This document shows, piece by piece, positions 1 through 13,123 of a stretch of 64,000 bases of DNA. Under the pieces are notes generated by a model. The model did no database searches. It saw nothing but the letters and a program-made list of their open reading frames with translations, and was not told the DNA's origin. Each line of letters opens with the position of its first letter. Position 1 is the first letter of the stretch. This DNA is from Silanimonas sp. Lineage in GTDB: Bacteria; Pseudomonadota; Gammaproteobacteria; Xanthomonadales; Xanthomonadaceae. The stretch lies in assembly GCA_026005095.1 (NCBI GenBank), contig BPKK01000001.1, forward strand, positions 1 to 64,000, given 5' to 3'. The translations under genes were made by a program, and so were the position numbers.

Positions 1-611
1 CGGTCATCGATGCTGGCCGCGGCCTGGTGGATCGCGCCGAGGTCGAGGCTGCCGGTGGCGCCATAGACCATGGACATGCCGTAGAGCAGCAGGCCGGAGG
101 CCAGCGAGCCCAGCACGAAGTACTTCATGGCCGCCTCGGAGGCGACCTTGTTGTCACGGTCGATGGCGACGAGGCCGTAAGAGCTGAGCGCCAGCATCTC
201 AAGGCCGAGGTAGAGCACTACGAGATGGCCACCGGAGACCATCACCATCATGCCCAGCAGGGCGAACAGCACGATGGCGTAGAACTCGCCAGCCATCAGG
301 CCACGCTCCTCGAGCGAGGGCCGGGCATAAGCGAGCACCACGCCGGTGATGGCGCACATGGCGATCTTCAGCACGTCGGCGGTGAGATCGCGCACGAACA
401 TGCCACCGAAGGCGGAAAGCGCCTCGCCACCCATGCCACGGGCGATGAGTAGGGCCGTGGCGAGCAGGGAGAGCATCGCAAGCGCGTGAATCAGGCCACG
501 GCGGCGCGGATCCACGAACAGGTCGGCGAGCAGGAGACCGAAGGCGGCGCCGCAGAGCACGATCTCCGGGAGAATCGGCACGAGGTCGGCGCGGGTGGGC
601 AGGGGCATCAT
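1..611 (-). CDS. nuoN: NADH-quinone oxidoreductase subunit N, C-terminus cut by window start
   Basis: Membrane-arm, antiporter-like subunit of respiratory complex I, which takes part in proton translocation. The frame opens with two consecutive ATG codons (611-609 and 608-606) and reads about 203 codons without a stop to the window edge. The product begins MMPLPTRADLVPILPEI and is a run of hydrophobic segments with the conserved stretch LEMLALSSYGLVA and a conserved lysine-containing stretch (EAAMKYFVLGSLASG). It lies 16 bp after the nuoM stop, the normal last position of a nuoA-N operon. It is partial: roughly 280 C-terminal residues should lie outside the window. Confidence 0.93.
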   Translation of the reverse strand, partial: MMPLPTRADLVPILPEIVLCGAAFGLLLADLFVDPRRRGLIHALAMLSLLATALLIARGMGGEALSAFGGMFVRDLTADVLKIAMCAITGVVLAYARPSLEERGLMAGEFYAIVLFALLGMMVMVSGGHLVVLYLGLEMLALSSYGLVAIDRDNKVASEAAMKYFVLGSLASGLLLYGMSMVYGATGSLDLGAIHQAAASIDD

Positions 612-627
612 CGCGATCAGGTCTCCG

Positions 628-2151
628 TCACGGCGTCACGAGTTTGGTGGCCGAAAGCTGCGACACCAGCTGCACCACCGAGGCATCCATCAGATCGGTG
701 AGCGGCTTCGGGTACACGCCGATCAGCAGCACGCCGGCAGCGAACAGACCGAGCGTCCAGGCCTCGCGGGTGTTGATGTCGGAAAGCTGTGCCACCTCGG
801 CGTTGGCCACTTCGCCGAACATCACCCGACGCACCATCCAGAGGGTGTAGGCGGCACCGAGGATCAGGGTGGTGGCGGCCATGGCGCCGATCCAGGGCTT
901 GGCCTGGAAGGCGGCAAGGATGACCATGAACTCGCCGACGAAGCCCGAAGTGCCCGGCAGGCCGGCGTTCGCCATCGCGAACAGCACGAACAGGCCGCCG
1001 AACCAGGGCATGACGTTCATCACGCCGCCATAGTCCTTGATCATGCGGGTGTGCATGCGGTCGTACAGCACGCCGACGCAGGTGAACATGGCGCCGGAAA
1101 CGAAGCCGTGCGAGATCATCTGCACCATCGCGCCCTGCAGGCCGAGCTCCGCTGCGTCCTGCCGGACCTCGCCGCCACGCATCAGACCAAAGGCGATGAA
1201 GATACCGAGAGTGACGAAGCCCATGTGGGCGATCGACGAATAGGCGATCAGCTTCTTCATGTCCTCCTGCACCAGCGCCACAAGGCCAATGTAGGCCACC
1301 GCCACCAGGGAGAAGGCAATGACGAGCCAGGCCCATTCGGTGCCGGCGTCCGGCACGATCGGCAGGGTGAAGCGGATGAAGCCATAACCGCCGATCTTCA
1401 GCATGATCGCCGCCAGCACCACCGAGCCGGCGGTGGGCGCCTCGACGTGGGCGTCCGGCAACCAGGTGTGTACCGGGAACATTGGGATCTTCACCGCAAA
1501 AGCGGCGAAGAAGGCGAAGAACAGCCAGGCCTGCTCGGTGGCGCTGAGCGGCAGGGCGTAGAGGTCGGCGAGCTGGAAGCTGCCCCCCTTGAGGTAGAGG
1601 TACACCAGGCCCACGAGCATGAACACCGAGCCAAGGAAGGTGTACAGGAAGAACTTGAGGCTGGCATAGACGCGGTTCGCCCCGCCCCACACACCGATCA
1701 CGATGAACATCGGGATCAGCATGGCTTCGAAGAAGATGTAGAAGAGGATCGCGTCCTGGGCGGCGAACACGCCGATCATCAAGCTTTCCAGCACCAGAAA
1801 GGCGGCGTAGTACTGGTGCACGCGCCGCTCCACCGACTCCCACGCCCCCATTAGCACCAGCACGCTGGTGATGGTGGTGAGCAGGATCAGCGCCACGGCG
1901 ATGCCATCCACGCCGAGGTGGTAGTAGATGTCGAAAGCCGGGATCCAGGCCCGCTTCTCCACGAACTGCATCGCCGCCGAGGAGGCATCGAAGCCGGTGT
2001 AGAGCGGGATGCTCAGGCCCAGGGTCAGCAGCGAGACCAGCAACGCGAACCACTTGGCCTGTGTGCCGCGCGATTCACCAAAATAGAGCGTGGCCAGGCC
2101 GCCGAGGAGGGGCAGCCAGATCAGGGCGCTCAGCAGGGGAAAGCCATCCAT
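628..2151 (-). CDS. nuoM: NADH-quinone oxidoreductase subunit M
   Basis: Antiporter-like (Mrp/NuoL-M-N family) proton-pumping subunit of complex I in the inner membrane. The 507-residue length fits the family. The protein is hydrophobic throughout, with about 14 predicted membrane segments. It carries the family's conserved glutamate-containing helix (FFEAMLIPMFIVIGVWGG), the lysine helix (KIPMFPVHTWLPDAHVEAP) and a second lysine segment (EDMKKLIAYSSIAHMG). The start is ATG at 2151, 19 bp after the nuoL stop. It sits in the usual order between nuoL and nuoN and is probably co-transcribed with the whole operon. Confidence 0.97.
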   Translation of the reverse strand: MDGFPLLSALIWLPLLGGLATLYFGESRGTQAKWFALLVSLLTLGLSIPLYTGFDASSAAMQFVEKRAWIPAFDIYYHLGVDGIAVALILLTTITSVLVLMGAWESVERRVHQYYAAFLVLESLMIGVFAAQDAILFYIFFEAMLIPMFIVIGVWGGANRVYASLKFFLYTFLGSVFMLVGLVYLYLKGGSFQLADLYALPLSATEQAWLFFAFFAAFAVKIPMFPVHTWLPDAHVEAPTAGSVVLAAIMLKIGGYGFIRFTLPIVPDAGTEWAWLVIAFSLVAVAYIGLVALVQEDMKKLIAYSSIAHMGFVTLGIFIAFGLMRGGEVRQDAAELGLQGAMVQMISHGFVSGAMFTCVGVLYDRMHTRMIKDYGGVMNVMPWFGGLFVLFAMANAGLPGTSGFVGEFMVILAAFQAKPWIGAMAATTLILGAAYTLWMVRRVMFGEVANAEVAQLSDINTREAWTLGLFAAGVLLIGVYPKPLTDLMDASVVQLVSQLSATKLVTP

Positions 2152-2170
2152 CAGGGCGTCCTTGTGGGCA

Positions 2171-4370
<2,200 letters not shown>

Positions 4371-4371
4371 G

Positions 4372-4677
4372 TCAGCCCTTCATCGAATCGAGTTCGGCCA
4401 CGTTGATCGTCCGCTTGTTGCGGAACAGCGTGACGAGGATGGCAAGGCCGATAGCCGCTTCGGCGGCGGCCACGGTCAGGATGAAGAACACGAATACCTG
4501 CCCGTGCACGTCGCCGAGGAATCGCGAGAAGGCGACGAAATTGATGTTGACCGCCAGCAGCATCAGCTCGATGCACATCAGCAGGACGATGACGTTCTTC
4601 CGGTTGATGACGATGCCAGCCACGCTGAGCGAGAACAGGATGGCGCCGAGCGTGAGGTAGTGGGCAAGCGTGATCAT
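4372..4677 (-). CDS. nuoK: NADH-quinone oxidoreductase subunit K
   Basis: Small three-helix membrane subunit of complex I (Mrp MnhC homologue), part of the proton path between the quinone site and the antiporter-like subunits. It is 101 residues long, the standard length. Conserved glutamates occur in the second and third helices ([15 protein letters not shown] and [13 protein letters not shown]). ATG at 4677 overlaps the nuoJ stop (4674-4676), giving a four-base ATGA junction and probable translational coupling. The stop lies one base before the nuoL start. Confidence 0.97.
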   Translation of the reverse strand: MITLAHYLTLGAILFSLSVAGIVINRKNVIVLLMCIELMLLAVNINFVAFSRFLGDVHGQVFVFFILTVAAAEAAIGLAILVTLFRNKRTINVAELDSMKG

Positions 4678-5294
4678 TCCGTGGCCTCCTGGCGACGGGT
4701 CTCGGCGGGCATCTTGACGATGCGGATGCGGTCTTCCTTGCGCACCGCGGCCTGCTTGGCCGGGTCCTGGTGGCGCGAACCGGGGCGGCGGCGCAGGGTC
4801 AGCATCACGGCGGCGAGGATGGCCACGGTGAGCAGCACCGCAGCGACCTCGAAGGGATAGAGATAGCCCGAGAACAGGGTCTCACCGATCCACTCGAGAT
4901 TGGTCTTGCCGGCCACTGCCGCCGGGTCGGCACTGGGGAAGGCTACGTCGCGCTTGCCCGAGCGCACTCCCATCAGCACCAGCATCTGCACGAACATCAG
5001 GCCGGCCACCACGGCAGCCACCGGCAGGTAGCGAGCGAAACCCTCGCGCAGCGGGGTGGTATTGATGTCGAGCATCATCACCACGAACAGGAACAGCACC
5101 ATCACCGCGCCGACATAGACCAGCACCAGGGCCACGCCGAGGAACTCGGCCTGCAGCAGCAGGAACAGGCAGGCGGTGGAGAAGAAGGTGAGCACGAGGC
5201 AGAGCACCGCGTGCACCGGATTCTTCAGGGTGATGACGCCGAGAGCCGAGGCCACGGCCATGGCAGCGAAGAGGTAGAACGCGATCAGTTCCAT
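4674..5294 (-). CDS. nuoJ: NADH-quinone oxidoreductase subunit J
   Basis: Five-helix membrane subunit of complex I next to the quinone cavity. The chosen ATG at 5294 gives [20 protein letters not shown] and a 206-residue protein of normal size. The frame stays open further upstream, but that part overlaps nuoI and shows no family similarity. The conserved segment [26 protein letters not shown] is present ([12 protein letters not shown] visible). A charged, cytoplasm-type tail follows the last membrane segment. It sits 19 bp after nuoI and is coupled to nuoK by a four-base overlap. Confidence 0.96.
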   Translation of the reverse strand: MELIAFYLFAAMAVASALGVITLKNPVHAVLCLVLTFFSTACLFLLLQAEFLGVALVLVYVGAVMVLFLFVVMMLDINTTPLREGFARYLPVAAVVAGLMFVQMLVLMGVRSGKRDVAFPSADPAAVAGKTNLEWIGETLFSGYLYPFEVAAVLLTVAILAAVMLTLRRRPGSRHQDPAKQAAVRKEDRIRIVKMPAETRRQEATE

Positions 5295-5313
5295 CGTCAG
5301 TCGGTCTCCCCGC

Positions 5314-5802
5314 TCAGCGGTAAGGGGCGTCGGCGGCACGGCGCTCGGCGATCTCCGCCTCGAAGCGGTCGCCGATGGCGAGCAGCTGCGGCTTGGTGAT
5401 GATGTTCTCGCCGCGCTTCTCGAAGTGGTATTCGTGGATGTGGGTCTCGACGATCGAGTCGACCGGGCAGCTCTCCTCGCAAAAGCCGCAGAAGATGCAC
5501 TTGAACAGGTCGATGTCGTAGCGCGTGGTGCGGCGAGTACCGTCGGCGCGCACATCGGAATCGATGGTGATGGCCAAGGCCGGGCATACCGCCTCGCAGA
5601 GCTTACAGGCGATGCAACGCTCCTCGCCGTTCGGATAACGGCGAAGTGCGTGCAGGCCGCGGAAGCGCGGCGACTGCGGGAACTTCTCGTAGGGGTAATG
5701 GATCGTGTACTTCGGCTTGAACATGTACACGAGGGTCAGCCACATGCCCTGGAGCAACTCCAGGAGCAGCAGACTCTTCAGGTAGGCGATCGCGCGGTTC
5801 AT
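5314..5802 (-). CDS. nuoI: NADH-quinone oxidoreductase subunit I (2 x [4Fe-4S])
   Basis: Ferredoxin-type subunit of complex I (TYKY homologue) carrying clusters N6a and N6b in the connecting arm. It has 162 residues. Two eight-cysteine-type motifs are complete: [12 protein letters not shown] (C63, C66, C69, C73) and [12 protein letters not shown] (C102, C105, C108, C112). An N-terminal amphipathic segment probably anchors it to the membrane arm. It starts with ATG at 5802, 21 bp after the nuoH stop, in the canonical operon position. Confidence 0.98.
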   Translation of the reverse strand: MNRAIAYLKSLLLLELLQGMWLTLVYMFKPKYTIHYPYEKFPQSPRFRGLHALRRYPNGEERCIACKLCEAVCPALAITIDSDVRADGTRRTTRYDIDLFKCIFCGFCEESCPVDSIVETHIHEYHFEKRGENIITKPQLLAIGDRFEAEIAERRAADAPYR

Positions 5803-5823
5803 GCGGGTACTCGTGCCCTGCCC

Positions 5824-6891
5824 TTACTGGCCGATCTCGAACCAGCCGGCATAGGCCATGGCGGCTACGACGACAGTCCAGACGATGGTGATGGGAATGA
5901 AGACCTTCCAGCCGAGCCGCATGATCTGGTCGTAGCGGTAGCGCGGGAAGGTGGCGCGGAACCAGACGAAGCTGAAGGCGAAGACGAAGGCCTTGAGGAA
6001 CAGCCACCACGGACCGTCGGTGCCCAGCACCGGCACCGCCGCCGGGAATGGCGAGAGCCAGCCACCGAGGAAGAAGATCGCAGCAAGGAAGCTGATCAGG
6101 ATCATGTTCGCGTATTCGGCAAGGAAGAAGATCGCGAACGCAGATCCGGAATACTCAACGTGGAAGCCGGCCACGATCTCCGACTCGCCCTCGGCGACGT
6201 CGAAGGGCGCGCGGTTGGTCTCGGCCACGCCGGAGATGAAATAGATGACGAACAGCGGCAGCAGCGGCAGCCAGAACCACTCGAAGAGACCGGCATCGCC
6301 CTTCTGGGCATGCACGATCTCGGTGAGGTTCATGGTGCCCGCGGCCACCAGCACACCGACCAGGGCAAAGCCCATGGCGATCTCGTAGCTCACCACCTGG
6401 GCGGCGGAACGCAGAGCGCCGAGAAAAGCGTACTTCGAGTTCGAAGCCCAGCCGCCGATGATCACGCCATAGACGCCCATCGAGGTGAGAGCCAACAACA
6501 CCAGCAGACCGGCATCGACGTCGGCGATGACCAGACCCTCGCCGAAAGGGATCACCGCCCAGGCGGCGAAGGCCGGGGCCAGCGCGATCAGCGGGGCCAG
6601 ACGGTGCAGGAAGGCATTGGCATTGGCCGGGACGATGCTCTCCTTGAACAGCATCTTGAACACATCGGCAAAGGCCTGGATCACGCCGAGTCCCGGCACC
6701 AGTTGGCCGATGAATACCGGCCCGTGGCGCACGTGCATCCAGCCGATCACCTTGCGCTCGAGCAGGGTGTAGAAGGCCACCGCCACGGTGAGCGAGATCA
6801 CCAGCGGAACGATCTTCACCAGCATCCAGGCCAGGGAGCCCAGAGTGCCGAAGTCGAGAAGGAAATCACGGAGCGGAGCGAACAGTTCCAT
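5824..6891 (-). CDS. nuoH: NADH-quinone oxidoreductase subunit H
   Basis: Heel subunit (ND1) of complex I, a multi-span inner-membrane protein that forms much of the ubiquinone-binding chamber. The product has 355 residues. Conserved features include [14 protein letters not shown] near residue 50, the loop [20 protein letters not shown] and the C-terminal [21 protein letters not shown] at 6891 shares one base with the nuoG stop (TGATG), so the two are probably translationally coupled. The order G-H-I-J is standard. Confidence 0.98.
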   Translation of the reverse strand: MELFAPLRDFLLDFGTLGSLAWMLVKIVPLVISLTVAVAFYTLLERKVIGWMHVRHGPVFIGQLVPGLGVIQAFADVFKMLFKESIVPANANAFLHRLAPLIALAPAFAAWAVIPFGEGLVIADVDAGLLVLLALTSMGVYGVIIGGWASNSKYAFLGALRSAAQVVSYEIAMGFALVGVLVAAGTMNLTEIVHAQKGDAGLFEWFWLPLLPLFVIYFISGVAETNRAPFDVAEGESEIVAGFHVEYSGSAFAIFFLAEYANMILISFLAAIFFLGGWLSPFPAAVPVLGTDGPWWLFLKAFVFAFSFVWFRATFPRYRYDQIMRLGWKVFIPITIVWTVVVAAMAYAGWFEIGQ

Positions 6892-9200
6892 CAGGCACCC
6901 GCCTTGCTGATCGTCAGGGCGCCGTGCGCGGCGAGCGGCGCGGTCGCCGGATAGGCTGCCTCGATCCAGGCCGTACCACGGGCCAGGCCCGGATTCAAAC
7001 GCACCGGCAGAACCGCATGTCCCTTGGCATCGGCCACCCTGGCGATGTCACCGGCGACGAGGCCGAGCGCGGCGGCGTCAGCGGGATGCAGTTCCACCCC
7101 CTGCCCCTTCGTGAGCGGATGGGCATTGAGCGCCGTGGAACGGCGGAGCTGGGCATCCCCGCGATAGATCGGGACGGTGACGAGGCGCTCGATGCCCTGC
7201 ACCGGGACGAGCGGCGAGAGACCATTGCCCGAGACCGACGCCTGCGGAGCCATCGAGGCGCGCAGGGCCTCGAGATCGAGATGAGCGAAACCGTCGAAGC
7301 CCATGGCATCACCGAGGGCGCGTAGCACGCGCCAGCCCGGACGGGCATCGCCACGCGGCTTGCCGCCGGCGCTGGTGAACTGGATACGGCCATCGAGGTT
7401 GGTGTAGCCCCCTTCCATCTCTGCCCCGGCGGCGATCGGCAGGATGAGATCGGCGACCTGCTTCAACGACTCGCTGGCATAGACGGAGAAGGCCAGTACC
7501 TTCGCCGCCGAGAGCGCCTTGAGAGCGGCCGTGGCATCGGCGAAGTCGTAGGCGGGCTCGAGGTTCCAGAGCAGATAGGCGGTCTTCGGCGTGGCGAGCT
7601 GCGCATCCACGGCCTGCCCGCCCGGGCCCGGAAGGACCCCGTGGCGAGACAGACCGAGTGCATTGGCGCCCTGCGGGATGCGATTCAGGGCAAGGCCCGT
7701 GGCCTGCGCAATGGCCCGCGCGGCGGCACGCAGGTGCGAGGCGTTGGCATGCGTCTCAGCGATGGCGCCAAGCACGATGGCACCAGCCTTGGCCCCCTTC
7801 AGCGCTTCGGCGATGCCGGTGAGCGCCGGATCCTCGATGGCAGCGGCGATACCAGCCGGGAGCGAGGCCCCCAGCGTCGCCGCCAGCGCGGCCAGCACGC
7901 CCGGCAGACTGGACGGAGCGACGATCACCTTGCCGGCCAGCGGATGGGCGACCGGGAAGTCGACCGGGTTGATCGCGAAGACCTTGGCGCCCTTCTTGGT
8001 GGCCTTGAGCAGGCGCTGGTGCAGCAGCGGCACCTCGTGGCGCAGATTCGTGCCGACGAGTAGCACCACGTCGGCGTTCTCCAACTCGGCCGCAGCGCGC
8101 CCGAAGGCCTCGGCCACCGGGGCATCGGCGAAATCAACTTGACCCAAGCGGTGGTCGATGTGCGGCGTGCCGAGCCCCTTGGCGAGACGGGCCAGCGAGG
8201 CGCCCTCCTCGTTCGAGGCCGAAGGATGCACGAGGATGCCGGTGTCAGCGCCGCCGGCCTTCAGGATCGACGCGGCGAGGCCCAGGGCCTCGTCCCAACC
8301 GATGGCCTTCCAGCTGCCGTCGGCCTGCCGGGCGAGCGGCGTGGTCGCACGGTCTTCGCTGTAGAGTCCCTCGTGCGAGTAGCGGTCGCGGTCGGAGAGC
8401 CAACACTCGTTCACCGCCTCGTTCTCGCGCGGCACGATGCGCAGCACCTCGCCACGGCGCACGTGCAGGAACAGGTTGGAGCCGAGCGCGTCGTGCAGGC
8501 CGATCGACTCGCGGGCCACCAGCTCCCACGGGCGGGCCTTGAAGCGGTAGACCTTGTTGGTGAGCGCACCCACCGGGCAGACGTCGATGACATTGCCGGA
8601 AAGCTCGGTCATCAGCGGCTTGCCGTCGAAGGTGCCGATCTGCAGGTTCTCGCCGCGGTACATGCCGCCGAGCTCGTAGGTACCGGCCACCTCGGCGGTG
8701 AAGCGGACACAGCGCGTGCAGTGGATGCAGCGCGTCATCTCGGTGGCCACCAGCGGCCCCAAGTCCTCGTCGGCCACTACGCGCTTGCGCTCCACGTAGC
8801 GACTCACCGAGCGGCCATAACCCATCGACACGTCCTGCAGCTCGCACTCGCCGCCCTGGTCGCAGATCGGGCAGTCGAGCGGGTGGTTCACCAGCAGGAA
8901 TTCCATGACGTTGCGCTGCGCGTCGAGCGCGCGCTTGGTCTGGGTGGTGATCTTCATGCCTTCCATCACCGGCGTGGCACAGGCCGGCGCCGGCTTCGGC
9001 ATCTTCTCCACATCGACGAGGCACATGCGGCAGTTGGCCGCGATCGGCAGCTTCTTGTGGTAGCAGAAGCGCGGAATGGGAATGCCGGCCTTGTCGGCGG
9101 CTTGGATGATCATCGAGCCCTTCGGCGCCGTAAGCGGCACGCCGTCGATCTCGATGTTCACCAGGTCGGTGGCGGGGGCGGTGGGCGTGGCGGCGCTCAT
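6891..9200 (-). CDS. nuoG: NADH-quinone oxidoreductase subunit G
   Basis: Large peripheral-arm iron-sulfur subunit of complex I with a molybdopterin-oxidoreductase-like C-terminal domain that no longer binds Mo. Visible ligands: the [2Fe-2S] N1b set at C46, C57, C60 and C74; the His/Cys N5 set at H106, C110, C113, C119 ([15 protein letters not shown]); and the [4Fe-4S] N4 set starting CIHCTRC (C158, C161, C164) with a later Cys in DVCPVGAL. Its 769 residues are normal for the shorter, non-enteric NuoG type. It starts at ATG 9200, overlapping the nuoF stop by four bases (ATGA). Confidence 0.97.
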   Translation of the reverse strand: MSAATPTAPATDLVNIEIDGVPLTAPKGSMIIQAADKAGIPIPRFCYHKKLPIAANCRMCLVDVEKMPKPAPACATPVMEGMKITTQTKRALDAQRNVMEFLLVNHPLDCPICDQGGECELQDVSMGYGRSVSRYVERKRVVADEDLGPLVATEMTRCIHCTRCVRFTAEVAGTYELGGMYRGENLQIGTFDGKPLMTELSGNVIDVCPVGALTNKVYRFKARPWELVARESIGLHDALGSNLFLHVRRGEVLRIVPRENEAVNECWLSDRDRYSHEGLYSEDRATTPLARQADGSWKAIGWDEALGLAASILKAGGADTGILVHPSASNEEGASLARLAKGLGTPHIDHRLGQVDFADAPVAEAFGRAAAELENADVVLLVGTNLRHEVPLLHQRLLKATKKGAKVFAINPVDFPVAHPLAGKVIVAPSSLPGVLAALAATLGASLPAGIAAAIEDPALTGIAEALKGAKAGAIVLGAIAETHANASHLRAAARAIAQATGLALNRIPQGANALGLSRHGVLPGPGGQAVDAQLATPKTAYLLWNLEPAYDFADATAALKALSAAKVLAFSVYASESLKQVADLILPIAAGAEMEGGYTNLDGRIQFTSAGGKPRGDARPGWRVLRALGDAMGFDGFAHLDLEALRASMAPQASVSGNGLSPLVPVQGIERLVTVPIYRGDAQLRRSTALNAHPLTKGQGVELHPADAAALGLVAGDIARVADAKGHAVLPVRLNPGLARGTAWIEAAYPATAPLAAHGALTISKAGA

Positions 9201-10552
9201 GCGGCCTTCTCCGTGACGACGCCAGCGGCCTGGTCGTCGACCAGGAAGCGCTTGTTGACGATGGCGTACTCGAACTCGCTCCAGAACTGGCGCAGGAAAC
9301 CCTGCACCGGCCAGGCGGCGGCCTCACCGAAGGCGCAGATGGTGTGGCCCTCGATCTGGCCGGCAGCGGCGCGCAGCATCTGCAGGTCCTCCAGCGTCGC
9401 CTTGTGCTCGACGATGCGGGTGAGCATGCGGTACATCCAGCCCGTGCCCTCGCGGCAGGGCGTGCACTGGCCGCAGCTCTCCTTGAAGTAGAAGCGGGCG
9501 ATGCGGTGGCAGGCGCGCACCATGCAGGTGGTCTCGTCCATGACGATGACCGCGCCGGAGCCGAGGCCGGAACCGGCCTTCTGGATGCTGTCGTAGTCCA
9601 TGGTGAGGCCGAGCATCACCTCGCCCGGCAGCACCGGCATCGAGGAGCCGCCCGGGATGACCGCCTTCAGCCTGCGGCCGCCGCGTACGCCGCCCGCCAT
9701 CTCCAGCAGGTCCTTGAAGGGCGTGCCGAGACGGATCTCGAAATTCCCCGGGTTGTTGACGTGGCCGGAGACCGAGAAGATCTTCGGCCCGCCGTTGTTC
9801 GGCTTGCCAAGGCTGAGGAACCACTCTGCGCCGTTGCGGATGATGGCCGGCACCGAGGCATAGGTTTCGGTGTTGTTGATGGTGGTAGGACGGCCGTAGA
9901 GGCCGAAGTTGGCCGGGAACGGCGGCTTGAAGCGCGGCTGCCCCTTCTTGCCCTCCAGCGACTCCATCAGCGCGGTTTCCTCGCCGCAGATGTAGGCGCC
10001 GGCGCCGAGCGCCGAGTAGATGTCAACATCGACGCCGCTGCCCTGGATGTTCTTGCCGAGCCAGCCGTTGGCATAGGCCTCTTTCAGCGCCTCCTCGAAG
10101 TGCTCGAAGGGCTCGTGGTGGAACTCGCCGCGCATGTAGTTGTAGGCCACGGTGGCGCCGGTGGCGTAGCAGGCGATCGCCATGCCCTCGATCACCGCAT
10201 GCGGGTTGTAGCGCAGGATGTCGCGGTCCTTGCAGGTGCCGGGCTCGGATTCATCGGAGTTGCAGAGGATGTACTTCTGCCCCGGCGCGTTGCGCGGCAT
10301 GAAGCTCCACTTGAGACCGGTAGGGAAGCCGGCACCGCCACGGCCGCGCAGGGCACTCTGCTTCACCTGCTCGATGATCTGCTCGGGCGGGATCTTCTCG
10401 GTAAGGATCTTGCGCCAGGCGGCATAGCCGCCGACCTTGAGATAGTTCTCGTACGACCACGGCTTCTCGAAATGCAGCGTGGTGTAGACGACCTGGTGTT
10501 CCTGCGGCGCGGGGCCGACGGGGCCGCTGGCGCTGTGACCGTGCTGTGCCAT
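9197..10552 (-). CDS. nuoF: NADH-quinone oxidoreductase subunit F (NADH/FMN site)
   Basis: Flavoprotein subunit that oxidises NADH and passes electrons through FMN to cluster N3. The 451-residue frame starts at ATG 10552 ([13 protein letters not shown]); upstream sequence in the same frame overlaps nuoE and is not conserved. It contains the glycine-rich nucleotide-binding loop [13 protein letters not shown], the FMN region [13 protein letters not shown] and the [4Fe-4S] motif [11 protein letters not shown] with a downstream Cys in GHTICAFGE. It lies eight bases downstream of nuoE and overlaps nuoG by four bases. Confidence 0.98.
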   Translation of the reverse strand: MAQHGHSASGPVGPAPQEHQVVYTTLHFEKPWSYENYLKVGGYAAWRKILTEKIPPEQIIEQVKQSALRGRGGAGFPTGLKWSFMPRNAPGQKYILCNSDESEPGTCKDRDILRYNPHAVIEGMAIACYATGATVAYNYMRGEFHHEPFEHFEEALKEAYANGWLGKNIQGSGVDVDIYSALGAGAYICGEETALMESLEGKKGQPRFKPPFPANFGLYGRPTTINNTETYASVPAIIRNGAEWFLSLGKPNNGGPKIFSVSGHVNNPGNFEIRLGTPFKDLLEMAGGVRGGRRLKAVIPGGSSMPVLPGEVMLGLTMDYDSIQKAGSGLGSGAVIVMDETTCMVRACHRIARFYFKESCGQCTPCREGTGWMYRMLTRIVEHKATLEDLQMLRAAAGQIEGHTICAFGEAAAWPVQGFLRQFWSEFEYAIVNKRFLVDDQAAGVVTEKAA

Positions 10553-10560
10553 GGCGTGAC

Positions 10561-11088
10561 TCACTTCAGCTCGTCGAGGATGGCGTCGACCGAGGCCGGC
10601 GTCAGCTTCTCGTGGTAATGGCCGTTGACCACCATCATCGGCGCACCGGCGCAGGCGGCAAGGCACTCCTCCTCCACCTTCAGCCAGATGCGGCCGTCGG
10701 GGGTGGACTCGCCGCTTTTGATGCCGAGTTTCTTCTCGCAGTGGCGCACGATGTCCTCGGCGCCGTTGAGCCAGCAGCTGATGTTGGTGCACACGGCGAC
10801 GACGTTCCGGCCCACCGGCTCGAGAGCGAACATCGAGTAGAAGCTCGCCACCTCGTAGGCCCAGACCGGCGGAATGCCGATGTACTTGGCCACTGCGGCA
10901 ATCAGTTCGTCGGTGAGCCAGCCGCCGTTCTGCTCCTGAGCGGCGATCAGGGCCTGGATCACGGCCGAGCGGCGGCGGTCGGGCGGGAAGCGGGCCAGCC
11001 ACTCCTCGATGCGGGCACGGGTGGCCTCGGAGAGTGCGACCATCGGGTCGACGTGCTGGCAGGCCTCGAAGTTTCCGGTGGCTTTCAT
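10561..11088 (-). CDS. nuoE: NADH-quinone oxidoreductase subunit E ([2Fe-2S])
   Basis: 24 kDa thioredoxin-like subunit of the NADH dehydrogenase module carrying cluster N1a. ATG at 11088 ([10 protein letters not shown]) gives 175 residues. All four ligands are present in the family spacing: C100 and C105 (CTNISC), C142 and C146 (CLAAC). It lies 11 bp after nuoD and 8 bp before nuoF. The longer open frame upstream is the antisense or alternate frame of nuoD and was not included. Confidence 0.97.
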   Translation of the reverse strand: MKATGNFEACQHVDPMVALSEATRARIEEWLARFPPDRRRSAVIQALIAAQEQNGGWLTDELIAAVAKYIGIPPVWAYEVASFYSMFALEPVGRNVVAVCTNISCWLNGAEDIVRHCEKKLGIKSGESTPDGRIWLKVEEECLAACAGAPMMVVNGHYHEKLTPASVDAILDELK

Positions 11089-11099
11089 TGCGTGGACCT

Positions 11100-12356
11100 T
11101 CAGCGGTCGATTTCGCCGAACACGATGTCGTAGGTGCCGATCATGGCCACCACGTCGGAGAGCATGTGGCCCTTCACGATGGCGTCCATCGAGCTCAGGT
11201 GGGCGAAGCCGGGGGCGCGCAGCTTGAGACGGAAAGGCTTGTTGGCGCCATCGGAGACGAGGTAGGCGCCAAATTCGCCCTTCGGTGCCTCGACGGCGGA
11301 ATACACCTCGCCGGCCGGCAGCGAATAGCCCTCGGTGAAAAGCTTGAAATGGTGGATCAGGGCTTCCATGTCGCCCTTCATCCGCTCGCGCTTCGGCGGC
11401 GCGACCTTGTAGTTGTCGACCATCACCGGCCCGGGATTGGCGCGTAGCCAGGCCACCGCCTGCTTGATGATGCGCGCCGACTGGCGCATCTCCTCGACGC
11501 GCACGAGGTAGCGGTCGTAGCAGTCGCCGTTCACGCCCACCGGCACGTCGAAGTCGAGGTCGGCATAGCAGGCGTAGGGCTGCTTCTTGCGCAGGTCCCA
11601 AGCAATGCCGGAGCCACGCAGCATCGGGCCGGTCATACCCCAGGCCAGCGCCTGCTCCGGCGTGACCACGCCGATGCCGACGGTACGCTGCTTCCAGATG
11701 CGATTGTCGGTGAGCAGGGTCTCGTACTCGTCGACCCGCTTCGGGAAGTCGTCGGCGAAGGCATCGAGGAAGTCGAGCATCGAGCCCTCGCGCCACTCGT
11801 TGATGCGCTTCAGCTCTTTGCCCTTGCGCCACGGCGACTCGGCGTACTTCGGCATCGAGTCGGGCAGGTCGCGGTAGACGCCGCCCGGGCGGTAGTAGGC
11901 GGCATGCATGCGCGCCCCGGAGACCGCCTCGTAGCAGTCCATCAGCTCCTCGCGCTCACGGAAGGCGTAGAGGAACATCGCCATCGCGCCGAGATCGAGG
12001 CCGTTGGTGCCCACCCACATGAGGTGGTTCAGGATGCGGGTGATCTCGTCGAACAGCGTGCGGATCATCTTCGCCCGCGGCGGCGGTTCGATACCGGCCA
12101 GACGCTCGATGGCCATCACGTAGGCGTGCTCGTTGCACATCATCGAGACGTAATCGAGCCGGTCCATGTAGCCGATGGACTGGTTGTAGGGCTTCGACTC
12201 GGCCAGCTTCTCAGTGCCACGGTGTAGGAGGCCGATGTGCGGATCGGCGCGGCGCACGGTCTCGCCATCCATTTCCAGCACGAGGCGCAGCACGCCATGG
12301 GCCGCAGGGTGCTGCGGCCCGAAGTTCATGGTGTAGTTACGGATTTCCTGGGTCAT
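11100..12356 (-). CDS. nuoD: NADH-quinone oxidoreductase subunit D
   Basis: 49 kDa subunit of complex I, related to the large subunit of NiFe hydrogenases, which forms part of the quinone-reduction site with NuoB. ATG at 12356 gives 418 residues. Conserved sequences include [16 protein letters not shown] near the N-terminus, [11 protein letters not shown] and the C-terminal DIVFGEIDR ending. It starts 4 bp after the nuoC stop. NuoC and NuoD are separate genes here, as in most bacteria, not fused as in E. coli. Confidence 0.98.
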   Translation of the reverse strand: MTQEIRNYTMNFGPQHPAAHGVLRLVLEMDGETVRRADPHIGLLHRGTEKLAESKPYNQSIGYMDRLDYVSMMCNEHAYVMAIERLAGIEPPPRAKMIRTLFDEITRILNHLMWVGTNGLDLGAMAMFLYAFREREELMDCYEAVSGARMHAAYYRPGGVYRDLPDSMPKYAESPWRKGKELKRINEWREGSMLDFLDAFADDFPKRVDEYETLLTDNRIWKQRTVGIGVVTPEQALAWGMTGPMLRGSGIAWDLRKKQPYACYADLDFDVPVGVNGDCYDRYLVRVEEMRQSARIIKQAVAWLRANPGPVMVDNYKVAPPKRERMKGDMEALIHHFKLFTEGYSLPAGEVYSAVEAPKGEFGAYLVSDGANKPFRLKLRAPGFAHLSSMDAIVKGHMLSDVVAMIGTYDIVFGEIDR

Positions 12357-12360
12357 GGCG

Positions 12361-13083
12361 TCAGGCCTTCTTCGCCGCGGCTTCCGAGGCCGACTGTTGC
12401 CAGCGGGAATCCTCGCGCACCACGCGCGGCACGCCCACACGCGGCTCGACCGAGGTAACGGGTTCGTAGACCACGCGCTTCTTCTCGGGGTCGTAACGCA
12501 CCTCGACATTGCCGATCAGCGGAAAATCTTTGCGGAACGGGTGCCCCACGAAGCCGTAGTCCGTGAGGATACGGCGCAGGTCCGGATGCCCTTCGAAAAC
12601 GATGCCGAAGAGATCGAAGGCCTCGCGCTCGAACCAGTTGAGGCCGGGCCAGATCTCCACCAGCGAAGGCAGCACTGGCAGAGCATTGTCCTCGGCGAAG
12701 CAGCGCAGGCGCAGGCGCTCGTTCTGCCGCAGCGAGAGCAGATGCACGCTGATGGCGAAACGCTTCTCCGGACCGTGCCCGGCCGGACGGTCTTCCCAGC
12801 GGAAGCGCCCCGGGCCACTGCCCCCCTCCACGCCGCGCGAGAAGCCCTCGCTGCTCACGTCGGTAGTCTCCCACTCGCCCTCGCCATAGCCAAGGAAGTC
12901 GAGGCCGGCAAGGTCGATGGCCTGCTCGAAGTGGAATTCGTCGCGCAGCGCGCGGGCGACCTCGACGAGCTGGGTGGGGGCCACCTCGAGGGTGGTCTCG
13001 CCATGGGCCTCGACGAGGGAGAGGACGCGCTCGCCGAAGCGGGCTCGGAGACGTTCGGCAAGACTCGGCGTGGCGTCGGCCAT
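12361..13083 (-). CDS. nuoC: NADH-quinone oxidoreductase subunit C
   Basis: 30 kDa peripheral-arm subunit that packs against NuoD; it binds no cofactor. It has 240 residues. The family signature [26 protein letters not shown] is present (short form [10 protein letters not shown]) together with [10 protein letters not shown]. The middle (about residues 75-110) holds a Gly/Arg-rich insert, and the acidic/basic tail after residue 205 is variable in the family. ATG at 13083 lies 40 bp after the nuoB stop. Confidence 0.97.
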   Translation of the reverse strand: MADATPSLAERLRARFGERVLSLVEAHGETTLEVAPTQLVEVARALRDEFHFEQAIDLAGLDFLGYGEGEWETTDVSSEGFSRGVEGGSGPGRFRWEDRPAGHGPEKRFAISVHLLSLRQNERLRLRCFAEDNALPVLPSLVEIWPGLNWFEREAFDLFGIVFEGHPDLRRILTDYGFVGHPFRKDFPLIGNVEVRYDPEKKRVVYEPVTSVEPRVGVPRVVREDSRWQQSASEAAAKKA

Positions 13084-13123
13084 GGGCGTTTCGGTCTGCG
13101 TTGCGGTTCTTCGGCCGCGCGGA

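Noticed and set aside
595-1854. Plus-strand open frame antisense to nuoM (419 codons); similar ones at 2,931-4,406, 5,425-6,954, 49,610-52,126 and 56,349-58,316
   Set aside because: They are shadows of conserved genes on the other strand, with His/Gln/Arg/Glu-rich composition and no start signals or motifs.
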